Source: Pigoraptor vietnamica (taxonomy: Eukaryota; Opisthokonta; Filasterea). From it: a stretch of DNA of 40,592 nucleotides. The DNA lies in the NCBI GenBank assembly GCA_943704525.1, contig CALSCQ010002045.1, forward strand, positions 1 to 40,592. The letters run 5' to 3'. Position numbers and translations under genes: made by a program. Below the pieces are notes generated by a model, which worked only from the letters and a program-made list of their open reading frames with translations, was not told where the DNA came from and made no database searches. Below, piece after piece: positions 10,418 through 21,400 of the stretch; positions within the stretch are counted from its first letter, which is position 1; every line of letters starts with the position of its first letter.

Positions 10418-12340
10418 GCGCGTACCTTGTGCATCTGTTCCGACTTGTTCAACTTCTCGTAGAGCTGCGCGTGGTGGATGGCGAGCCCGCAGAACGCCGC
10501 AAACGCAGCAAACAGCCGCTCGTCCGTCGCCGTAAAATGCCCCCCAATCTTATTCACCATCTGCGCGACGCCAATGATGGTGTCGCCGTTGCGAATCGGC
10601 ATGCAGAGGATCGTTTGCGTCCGATAGCCCGTCTGCAAGTCCACAGCCTTGTTGAAGCGCGCATCCGCGTAGGCGTCCCCAATATTCAGCACTTCGCCCG
10701 TCGTCGCCACGTGACCGGCAATGCCCTTGCTGAGGGGGAATCGCACCGCGTCGTCGGCAGGGGAAAATACAGAACCACGCGCGGGCGCACCCGCAGACGC
10801 CGTCGAAAGTTTCTGCGCCACAGGCTGCGGTATGCTGTGTAAGGACATATCGGGCCGCCCCCTCCCCAGCGCCGCCGATGCCAGGTCGTCAGCCATGGCC
10901 GTGACCACGTCGTCCGATTCGAGCGTCTCTTCGGCGCTGTCCTGCCCAAGCGAGTTGACGTTGAACACGCGAGAGTAGAGCTCTTGCGAGAGCTCGTCGA
11001 CGAGGAATATCGAGCACCGGTCCGCGTGGACGAGCTGTCGCGCGTGGTTCATGATCTTGCGCAGCAGCTTGTCGAGATCAAACACGCCGCCCCCCTCAAA
11101 CATCGACCGGATGGTCGTGAGGAGAAGCGCCGTGTTGCGCGCGTGCAGGCGCATCTCGGCGAGCGCCCGCACATTTCGCAAGAGCGTCTCGCAGTGCGAA
11201 ATGGCGTTGAGCACGAGCGACTCGTCCTCCGCTGAGAAACAATCCGCGCCCCGCTTGTCGAACATCTCGCAGACGCCCAGCAGTTCCACCTCCCCACTCG
11301 CGTCCTCCGCCGGCGAAGCAAAGCCCTCGTCCGTCGCATCGCTCGAGTTGTGGCTCGCGCGTTCCACACGTCCCGAACCGGAGACGAGGCGTCCCGTTCG
11401 CTGTGACGACACGGCCCGCGTGAGCGCGTTGAGCGATGGCGACGACTGCGCCTTCTGCGCCGCCCACAGCGGAATGCACATGATCGACCGCCGCGTGGAC
11501 CCCGCACCAACGAGCTCCCCGCGCCCCAGCCGCAACCGCATGCCAGACTCGGCGACCTTCCCACACACGCCGTGCCCAAACGCAATCGTGTCCGGCGGGT
11601 CCACCTTCAACACCGCGCCCGTCGAACTGTACAGCGCCGACCCAGAGCCGTTGCCTGTGCCGTGCCCCCCATTCGCAGCCGCGACAGACTCGCGCGATTG
11701 GAACGCCGTCCCCGACCGCAGAGGCTCGTTTCCCTTTCGCGCGACCACGAGGTGCAGCTTGCGTGCGGCGATATCGGCAGCGTACAGCGCAAAGCCCGCC
11801 GCATTCACGGCGCGCGCGACCGTGTTGAGGAGGCCGCCCAGCAACCTGTTGCCGTCCGAGGGGTCGCAGACGCCCTTCCACACGTGCTTGAGGAGGTCCA
11901 TCTCGGGATCCATGACGGGAAGACCAGCAAGCGCAATCGAACCTTCGTCTGCGCGAAGTGGAAGCGCACAACACTGTCAGAGAAAATGAACGGAACGCAC
12001 AAGGCGCAACAATTCGTGGCGCATATGCAACAGAATGCACGAACGAGGGAGACACCACACGCACGCACACGCACGCACACGAACCTGAGTGCTTGACGGG
12101 CGTTACGGGCTGCTCCGTCCCCGGCGCCGCCGCAGGCACCGGCTCAGGCTGTGTCGTGTCGGCCGTCAGCAGCTTGTGCCGAAGCCGGAGGAAGCGGGCA
12201 CGCACGCGCTCGGGGCTGCCGCAGTCCACCAAAAAGTCGTCGACAAAGTCGGGGTTGTCCTCGAGCCATTTGCGCATCTTTTTGCGCTCTGCGGGACGGA
12301 ACGACGGCACACGCATGAGTGAGTGTTGGGAGAGGGCCAT
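9006..12340 (-). CDS. GAF-domain class I cyclic-nucleotide phosphodiesterase (PDE2/5/6/11 type)
   Basis: Four exons (12340-12085, 11948-10426, 10239-9927, 9748-9006) give 944 residues with consistent phases. An N-terminal motif (WLEDNPDFVDDFLV) resembles the HPxF segment of PDE5/11. GAF-A spans about residues 118-345 and GAF-B about 370-578, the latter with an NKFDE-type motif (NKIGGHFTATDE). The catalytic domain begins at QVALEVLSYHA. It carries the catalytic His in YHNWTHAFNV (split by intron 3), the metal site CHDLDHRGTNN, LEHHHF, the second metal Asp in MTACDVSA and the purine-binding Gln in MQIGFIDFIC. It should hydrolyse cAMP and/or cGMP in the cytosol under allosteric control by cyclic nucleotide bound to a GAF domain. 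The preferred nucleotide cannot be told. Intron 2 is almost entirely a (GT)n/(CG)n repeat. Intron 3 uses a GTGGGT donor. Confidence 0.93.
10327..10422. repeat. (CA)38(CG)10 compound microsatellite in a PDE intron
   Basis: An uninterrupted CA run (about 10327-10402) passes directly into a CG run (10403-10422). It lies immediately inside the donor site of PDE intron 2, leaving only GTA between the exon and the repeat on the coding strand. Confidence 0.95.
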
Positions 12341-13488
12341 TGCCAGACCGTTGAGACGAACAACGCAAGGGCAGTGACAGAGTTGAACTCAAGTCACACA
12401 AAGCGGACTCTCTGGCGCGCGTGTGTGTGAGAGGGTGATGAACGGTGAAACGAGAGAGTGGCCCCCACCTTGCTCAGTGGGACCGACGCGGTTATCCCGC
12501 GACACACCGCACCCCATCCTCTCAAGGAGGGGCGCCGGCGGCAGCGGAAGGTCTCTAATGTGCCCACAGACGCAAGCGGTCCCTCAGGACCCGACGCGCA
12601 TCTCCGTAAGCCTCACGCCACGAGCCATGGCGAACAGCGCGCGAGGCGCTTATGGGGGAGACGACGGAGGTCCCAACTGCCACACGATGTCCGCACCAAG
12701 AACTACCACCCAAATAACCGCAGGAGTGCGCGGGACACGCCGAACGCGGTCAGATGGAGAGGCGCTCACGATATAAAGACGAAATCAGGGCGAAAAAATG
12801 CCCCGCCGTGGAGCACGGACTGAGGAGAGTGGGGCGCTGTCGGACTGCGCAACTTCGAAATGCGGAGCTCTCCGTCCCGCTTCAACAGTCGCGATGCACT
12901 AGCCGCTACCAGCTGTGTGACTGCGTGGTACGCTCTGTGTGCGAGGGAAGGAGAAGCCAGCTGTGCGCGAATGAAAGCGTCGAAAGCGATTAAAAGCGAT
13001 TAAGACGCGCAGAAGGGGCACTGTTTTCAGCGAGTGTTTCGCTCTCTTTGTTGCGCAAGCAGGGTCAGCCGAGACTATTAATTTGAAATTGCACGAAATT
13101 AGGGGCAAAATCTGATTGCTTATCCACATTCATGTCTGCTCTGGACACTTTGATTTGCCCAAGTCGCAAAAAAATGCAAATGTAGGACACATTTTTCAAT
13201 TCATTCGGGCGTTGCGACGTATTGAATTGGTTTCTAAGGCCGGTGGTGCGTAGCAACCGGGTCTGTACTTACATATATGGCATAAAGTGTAATAATTGAC
13301 TAAATATAGGAAAATTTAGGGGAGTAAGTATTTTGGGTAAATTTTTGATCGTCACGTGCTGCGAACAACGTTGTTTCAGTGGCGGCGCCGAAATGAGATG
13401 CTTCGGGTCACTTCGTGTTCCACTCTTTCGCTGTTACACTCGCCCTTAAACACAGAGAGCGCAAGAAAGAGAGAGCGAGAGAGGGAAA
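12341..13488. other. Divergent intergenic region, PDE and CCDC25
   Basis: About 1.15 kb separate the start codons of two divergent genes. The left half is GC-rich and the right half (13070-13350) markedly AT-rich. A TATAAAG lies on the + strand at 12772-12778, with an ATG 20 bases further on that opens only 34 codons. GTCACGTG lies at about 13351, some 130 bases before CCDC25. I found no RNA gene or convincing coding region. Confidence 0.45.
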
Positions 13489-14969
13489 ATGGTGTTCTAC
13501 TTTACGAGCACAGGTGTGTATGTGCTTTCAGTGGTTGAATGGTTGCGCACATCGAATTAACGTGACGTACGCATAGCGTGCACGCCGGAAATCACTCTCT
13601 ACATGGGCAAGGACAAATACGAGAGTGAGTGCCCGCCTGCGTATGTGGCTCGCTGCAGCCGTCGTTGGGACCAGTGGCGCATCTGCGCACATGTGATGTG
13701 GTGTTACGCAAGCATGGCAGTGTGTGAGTGAGTTCACTTTCTTTGGGCGACGCTTGTAGACGAAGACCTTATCAAGTATGGCTGGCCAGAAGACGTTTGG
13801 TACGTTGCCGAGTGCGTGCGTGCGACGCCAGCACGTGCGTGTGCTTATTCGCATGTCGTTTAGGTTCCACGTGGACAAGCTGTCGTCGGCGCACGTGTAC
13901 CTGCGGATGCAGCCGGGGTGGACGCTCGACACCATTCCGGAGGCGCTTGTGCAGGACTGCGCGCAGCTTACCAAAGCCAACAGCATTGAGGGTGCGTGTG
14001 TGCATGTGCCGCGAGTGTGGCGCGCATTAAAACGCGCGGCGAGATAGCGTTCATGCACACGGAGGTGGCTTACGCAAACTGCGTTGTCTCTAATGTGCGC
14101 AGGTTGCAAGCTGACGAGCGTGCAGTGGGTATCTCTCGCACTCTCAGTCGCACACTCTGACATCGTCACGTGCGCGCACGGCCTTCAACCGAGGGTCTTC
14201 CACGCACCACACTCAGTCCGAACACCTATCGTGTCGAACGGATTGGAGGGAGTGCCCATTTTCTTGCCATTCGCGTCTCAATTGCCGCACACTCGCCCGC
14301 AGAATTGTGTACACGCCGTGGTCCAACCTGAAGAAGACGGGCGACATGGATGTGGGCCAGGTCGGATTCCACAACGACAAGGAGGTGCGTCGCGCGGCGA
14401 CTGTGTAATGTTGCATGCACCCGAGCGCCCTTGGGACGCCTACGTGGCGGTTCTTGCTGCGTGGCCGCCGACATCTGTCTGTCTGCACGCACTCAGTGGC
14501 CGTGACGACGGATTGTTGTGTCCGTTGCTGGCTTGTTTCTATTGGCTCTCATGAGGACTCGTCCCTAATTCGCTCTCTGTTTCTAATCCATTCATGTGCG
14601 CGTGGGCGGTCATGCTCCCTCTCGGCCGCAGGTGCGCCGCATTAAGATTGACAAGAGCAACGAAATTGTGAACCGACTCAACAAGACGAAGCGCGAGGAC
14701 CACCCTGACCTTGCCGCACTGCGGGACGCGCGCGACCGAAAGGAGCGCGAGGACAAGAAGAAGAACATGAAGGAACAGGTGCGTGGCGCGCTCCTCGGTT
14801 GCATGCGTGCGTGCGCATTGTGGCTGTGTGTGTATGTGCGTGCGTGCGTGTGTGTGTGTGGGTGTGTGTGTGCGTGCGTGTGTATGTGTGCGTGCGTGTG
14901 TGTGTGTGTGTATGTGTGTGTGCGTGTGTATGTGTGCGTGCGTGCGTGTGTGTGTGTGTGTGTGTGTCT

Positions 14970-15000
<31 letters not shown>

Positions 15001-15212
15001 CGTGCGTGCGTAAGTGCATGGCCGCGATTACCCCGCATCGTTCCGTACCCTTACTCTCTGGCGCGCAGCAAAGGGCGGAGAAGGCCGAGCAGGAGCGGCT
15101 GGCGAAGGAGAAGGAGCTTCGGTCGTATGCGACGCTGATGAACGAGAGCAAGATGAAGACAAACACGGAAAACACAAAGTCGGTCGCACAGTACGAGGAC
15201 GACTTCATGTGA
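13489..15212 (+). CDS. CCDC25: CCDC25 orthologue (NFACT-R domain, coiled-coil protein)
   Basis: Eight exons join in phase: 13489-13513, 13577-13624, 13760-13799, 13864-13991, 14103-14124, 14303-14384, 14632-14778 and 15069-15212. They give 211 residues, against 208 in human CCDC25. Family landmarks appear in order: MVFYFTS start, [66 protein letters not shown], a charged coiled coil, a [10 protein letters not shown] segment and the DDFM terminus. The first part is the NFACT-R (DUF814) fold shared with ribosome-quality-control factors. In animals CCDC25 has been described as a membrane DNA sensor; its ancestral role is less clear, and I infer none here. Exon 5 needs a GTGGGT donor at 14125 to keep both frame and the family residue count. 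Intron 7 holds a long TG repeat. Confidence 0.95.
14821..15010. repeat. Imperfect (TG)n microsatellite in CCDC25 intron 7
   Basis: TG dinucleotides with CG and TA interruptions end in a short CG run (about 14992-15002) near the acceptor side of intron 7. Confidence 0.9.
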
Positions 15213-15469
15213 GGCACTGCCGAGCTGCAAAAAAAAAAAGGTGAAATCCAAACGATACAACTTGCTGCAATGGCGTCCACGGCGACAGAAGAGGCAGCTA
15301 GGCCAGCTACTAAGCAACAATGGGTCGGCTTTTTGGGTTGTTTGCCAGCATAATTTTTCTCTTCGCAAACGCAATACGCAACGCGCGAACACGCGGCAAA
15401 TCTGCACGCAAACTTCAAACGCGCAACACACAAACGCGGACACACACACACAGATATTCGATGCTTCGC

Positions 15470-18400
15470 TCAATCCGTGTTGAGCACGAGGCACACGCCC
15501 TGCACAATCCAGTGGCTCGGGTGCTCCGTCGTCGAGAGGTACGACTGGAACACAAAGCCGTCGCCCATGGCCGTGCGGCGCGCCTGCGTCACGTACACGG
15601 GCGTCGTGAACGTGTTCTGCGTCTTGAGGCGGTGCGCCTCGACGGGGATGATGCGCATGACGGGCAGCTCGTCAATGATCTGCTTGGGCTTCTGGCGCAC
15701 GAGGCAGCCCTTCTCGCGGCTCCAGCCGGCGCCCTCGAGGAATAGGCCCGACACGTAGCAGCCGAGAGCGGGGCGCTCGCGCACGTCCTCAGGGGCGACC
15801 CACTCGGTCACCTGCGTGAACAGCGTCGAGCGGTCGAGCGGCCACCCGTTGATCCGGCACGCCGTCTGGACGAGCGCCGTGAGGTACGACTCGGGAATGT
15901 GGAGCCCGGACAGCCACATGACGACCGGGTCGCCCTTCTTGACCCACTCGTCGTACTGGTTGTAGCGGCGCATAAAGTGGGCCATCCAGTTGCCGAGGTT
16001 CTTGCGCGTCGACGGCGCGAGGCGGCGCCACGTGGCGGGAATGTCGCCCTTGAACAGCGCGCTTGCAATCTCGTCGAGCTCGTCGTTCATGCCAATCTCG
16101 CCCGCGAGGGCCTTCTGGAGGTCCGCGAGCGTGACCGACATGCGCGTGACGAGGCGGTTCCAGCGCTCAATCTCCTGCAGCAGGACGACTTGCGTCGGCT
16201 TCGGCGTGCCCATCGCGCGGCTGATCTTCTGGAGGTCAAACAGCTCGGGCAGCTTCGTCTGGATGTCCTTGGCGATCGTCGCAATGAACGACTCGCGCGT
16301 GACGCCGCCGGACCCGTCGCCCGAGCGCGGCTGGAGGTCGATGAGGTTGCGCCACATCTCCTTGACCGCGTTCGTGAGGTACCCAATCTCCGCGTTGATG
16401 TGGAGGCCAAACACCTCGGGAGAGTTCGAGAGGGGCAGCGACTCGATGTAGTCCGTGTAGACCGACTTGGGGCCGTTCGCGGGGACGGCATACTCGACCT
16501 CGGCGTTCTTGTAAAAGCGGAAGGGCTGGAAGGCGTCAAAGAGGAACTCGCCCATGTACTCGTCGAGGTACGTCATGAGGACGCGGCGGTCCCAGCTGTC
16601 CGTCACACGGCCGCCGTACATCGCCTCGCCGATAAGGTACCGCAGCGAGCCCCACGGCATGCGCGTGTCGGCGTTGTCGTGGGCCTTGGTCAGGTACGTC
16701 TCGAGGAGCATCAGCGACACGCGGAAGTCCGACTCGTTGAAGTCGTAGGGCACGTTCCACCCGATCTTGCCGTACTTGCGGCGCTCCTGGACGACCGCGT
16801 GGAAGAAGGCGAGCACATACACGAGCGGCTTGAACGCCTCGTGCGGGCACCGCTCGAGCACGTCCTCCGACACGCGCGTGTAGCTGCCGCGCAGGTTGAG
16901 CTTGAGGCCGTTCGGGGGCTCCGTGACGACCTTGAGCGACCGCTGGAGAATGCCGATCGGGAAGCGCTCCGTGGGCTCCGTCGTGAGCCAGAGGCGGAAG
17001 TCCGGGTGCGGCTTCTCCAGCTTCTCGATGATGCGCTCGAGCTGCTGCAGCCAGTCGACGAGCAGGTGGCAGTTCTGGAGCATCAGCCACTGCCCGCGCG
17101 TGATCGCAGTCTCGAGCAGCTGCAACGCGACAGGTCCCTGGCCCTGGCCGAGCGACACAAACTTGAGACGCGTGTTGAAGCCCAGGCTGTCAGCGAGCTT
17201 GAGGAGGTCCGTCGCGGGGTCGGAACCCGGGCTGAGGATGAACACGACGGGCGTCAGCGCCGTCGTCTGCGAGTAGATCTGCTGGAAGTCGAGGACCGGG
17301 GGAGTCACGTAGCGCTCGCCGAGACGCCGGATGACAAAGTTGATGAACGCCGGCTGCACGCGGTCCACGCGGAGGCACTTGAGCAGGCACAGCCGCTGGA
17401 AGTCCGACACGGCCGCCTCGTACTTGAGCGGGAAGGGCGCGCTCTCGGGCGACTCGAGCGCGTACCACTTGTGCCACTCGGCCTCGTGGCGCTCAATGTC
17501 CTCGGGGAGCGACGCGAAGACCGTCCCGATCGTCGCGAGGCGCAGCACGTCGTTCCAGCCAGAGTCCGGCAGCCACGCCGGGAACGGGTTGTTGCGGTTC
17601 GAGCGCGCGAGCGAAATGTTGCCCTTGAGGAAAAAGTCGAGCTCCTCGGCGTCCATCTCGCCCTCGGCCTGCATCAGCTTGGTCGTCATGTGGAACGAGA
17701 ACATGAGCTTGTGGGCCTCAAACAGGCCCGTGCACGCGTAGTTGTACACGTTCGTCGTCAGCGCGTCCGTAATGTTCTCCAGGCGCTTCGGCAGGATCGG
17801 GTTCGGCATCGACCGCTTGAGCGACAGGTCGAAGATCTCGAGGTACGACGCCAGCGAGTACTGGTACATCGGGTTGATCGCCGAGAGCTCCGCAATGGCA
17901 AAGAAGAGGACGGCGCCGCGCTTGGCCGCCGGGCGATACTCGTCGCGCGCCGTCTCAATCTCCTTCGACGTCGAGTGCGCCTTGCGCAGCTTCTCGCCAA
18001 TGTCGTCCGCCTTGGCCTTGGTCTCCTCGAGCGTCGCGATGAGCTCGGCGTTGTCGAGCATGTTGCCGCTCGAGTTGGCGAGCTCTCGGAGAAGGAGGTC
18101 CTCGAGGTCCTTGAGCAGCGACTTGTTGACGCTCATCTCGTGGACGAGGCGCTCGCGCTCCTCCTGGAGCTCCTTGCGCTCGAACCCGACGACAATGTTG
18201 AGCAGCTGGTCCTCGAGGCCCTTGGGCGTCACCGTGTAGTTGATCACCATCGTCTTGCCAAAGACCGCCGGCGAGTAGTTCGGGTTCGCGAGCTTCGTCG
18301 TGAGGTAGAGGCGGAAGTTGGGGTCAAAGTCGACCTGCTTGTCGCCGAGCATAATGTACTGGCGGCCGGCCTCGGTGCGCACGTTCTTCTCGAGGACGGG

Positions 18401-21400
18401 ATCGATGACAGGGTCAATGTACTCGTCGACGTTCTTGAAGAGGAAGGGGAAGCCGTACGTCATGGCCATCTCCAGCTGCTTCAAAAAGTCGCCGTCCTGG
18501 AACGTGCACACCTTGAGCCCGTTCGGCCCCTCCTTCTTGCGGATCCAGTTGATCGCCTGCTGCTGCGGGTCGATGCACAGCGGCCACCGGTTCGCGCGCG
18601 TCGTGAGGATGCCGTTCTGCACCGAGAGCTCGTCCGACGGGAGGCCCTCCGACGCCCACTTGCTGATCTCGACGTCGTTCGTGAGGAGGCTCTCGAGCAA
18701 AAACGGCGTCGACATCGGCACCTCCTTCTCGCGCAGGTCCGCCTGCCACTCCTCGTAGACCATCCGCTGCCGGAACTCCCACGTGAACGCGCCCGTGTAG
18801 CTGAGGAAGCCAGCCGACAGCAGGCAGTCGCCGAGGAGTCGCTCGCGGCTCGCCTTGAGTTCCTCGAGCTCGAACTTCCAGCGCACCTTCTCCGAGCCGA
18901 GGCCCGAGATGAGCTTCTCCGCGGCGAGGAGTCGGCGCTCCATGAGCTCGGCCTCCGCCTTGAGCGACCGCTGCTCCGACGTCGCCTTCTCGTAGTCCTC
19001 GCCGAGCTTCGCGAGGTCGTGCTGCAGGCGCTTGACCTCCGCCTGGATGATCTGGAGGTCCTTCGTCGCAATGTGGAGATTCTTCTCGAGGCGCGCGACG
19101 GCCTGCCGCTTCGGGTTCACCGTCTTGGCGACCGAGCAGTAGCCCATGATGGCCTCGACGAACTGGAGCATTCCGGAGCCCGCCGCCGAGATCTCGCGCA
19201 TGCGATCCACCGTCGTGTCGAGGTCCTTGAGGAACTGCTTGACCGTCTTCTGCTGCTGGTTCGAGATGGCGTCGACGTCGAGGTTCATCAGTTGCGTGCG
19301 GAAGTCCGGCGCGGCCATCATCGACTTGGCGCTCTTCCACGAGACCTCCTTGATGTTGCGCAGCACGAGGATGCACTCGCACACCTTCTGCACCTCCATC
19401 GGCGGCTTCGCAAACGAGCGCACCTCGGTAATGTCAGAGTTCGACAGGTTCTGCAGAGCGAGACGCGCCTGCTCGAGCGCCGGGAGGGCCTCCGCCAGCG
19501 CCGCCTCGGCCTCCGCCTTCTCGCGCGAGATCTCCTGGTTCTGCGTCGCGAGCTCGGCCTCCTTCGCGATCGCCGCCTCCTTCTTCGTCTCGGCCTCCTT
19601 CGTGTTCGAGCTGATCTTCTCGAGGAGCGCGTTGCACGCCTGCGTCTTCTCGTTCACGGCGACCTTCTGCACCTTCAGCTTCTCCTCGAGCTCCTTGATC
19701 TGCTCGCTCGCCTCGATCAGCTTCGTGAGACCCGACCCGAGGCGCCGGCACTGCTGCTCAATCGACTGCCGGTTCTCGCGGAGGAGCGACAGGTAGTTGT
19801 TGACGTAGTCGAGGTAGTTCTTCGGCGTCACGTAGTTGGTGCGCCGCAGGCGTTGCTGGTACTCGCGGCTGTACTCGGCGACCGACAGGTGCACCTTGAC
19901 CATGTGCATGATCACAGACTCGCGGCGCTCGCCGGGCACGTGCTCCTCGCTGACAAACACGTCCGCGACCGACCGCAGCGCCTGCTCGGGCCACGGCGTG
20001 AACCAGTCAATGACCGTGTTGTTGACGAGGCCCGGGAAGTTGCGGCAGCGCTGGCGGAGCGTGTCGCCGACGGGCGACATGGCGAGCGCAATGTGGAGGT
20101 TGTCGGCGCACTTCTCGACAAAGAACGACCAGCAGTTGTCCTTGGTCGGGTTGATGCCCTTCGCGGCGACCTCGTCGCGGATCGCGTTGATGATCGTCTC
20201 CGTCTCGTCGGGCTCGTACAGCGCAGGGACCATGCCCGAGGTGAGCATGTTGTTGATCATCTCGAGGAACGACTCGCGCGCGACCTGCGCATCGCCAAAG
20301 AGGAAGAGCACGCGCTTGTTCTCCGTGCCGACGAGCGTGTAGAGCTTCTTCAGGTCCTCCTTGAACTCGGCCTCGCCGTACCCGCGCACCAGCGTAATCT
20401 CAAACATCTGGTAGCCGCACGTGAACGCCGACAGCCGAGCGAGCGACGACCGCCCGCTGCCGCCGACACCCACGAGCAGGGCGTGGCCGCGCGCCATCGT
20501 GATGATGCGCGTGATGCGCGTGAGGTGCTCGATGGCGTCGTCGAACAGAACGAGGTTCATCGGGGAGCGCTTGTCGTTGTACTCCTGAAGAATCTCCTCA
20601 AACACGGGCTTCACCGTCTCGTAACCGTCGACGTCCTCGTACAGGCGGAGCGCGCCGGGCTCGAGCGCGCGGCGGTAGTCCCCAAAGAGGATCGGGTTGC
20701 GCGCGGCGTACTCGGCGGCGTCCGGGAAGAACTCGCCAATCGCGACGCCGACGCGGCCCTGCACAAACGCGCGGTCCTCGTCGCTCACGAGGCGGTCGTG
20801 GAACACGCGGAGGCACTCGTTGCGCCACAGGCGGACAATGTGCGACGTCGTCGGGAAGCAGTCGACCGTCGCCTTCGTGAGGCCCTCGTACACGCGGCTG
20901 AGGTCGCGCAGGTTGAAGATGTAGTGGAACTTGGACGGCGTCGGCGGGAGCTGGTTCACAATCTCGCCGTACAGGCGCAGCGTGGCCTCGGTGATCTTGC
21001 CGGCGACGCCCGAGATCTCCGAGCTGAAGGGCTTGAGGTGCTCCGTGAGAATCGTCGTGTAGATGTGGCGGAGCGCGCTCTCGGACGGGAACGTCACGTT
21101 GAACACGCTGAAGAGCGAGAGGAAGCGCGGGTCCACCATGTTGCGCCCACCGCCCGGCGTCGCCATCGCGGCGACAAACTGCACATCCCGGAGGTACTTC
21201 CAGTTGAGGTCCTTGCCGCGATCGTAGAGGCCACCGCGGTCGATGAGCAGCTTGAGCAGCGCAATCGGCTGCTGCGTGCCGTACGTGTCGATCGACGGCA
21301 TCGAGAGATCGTCGATGAACACGAGCATGCGCTTGCCGGCGGGCGGCCCAAAGCTGTCCTTGGTGCGCTTCTCCACGTTCGCCTCGAGGTTCTTCTGCAC

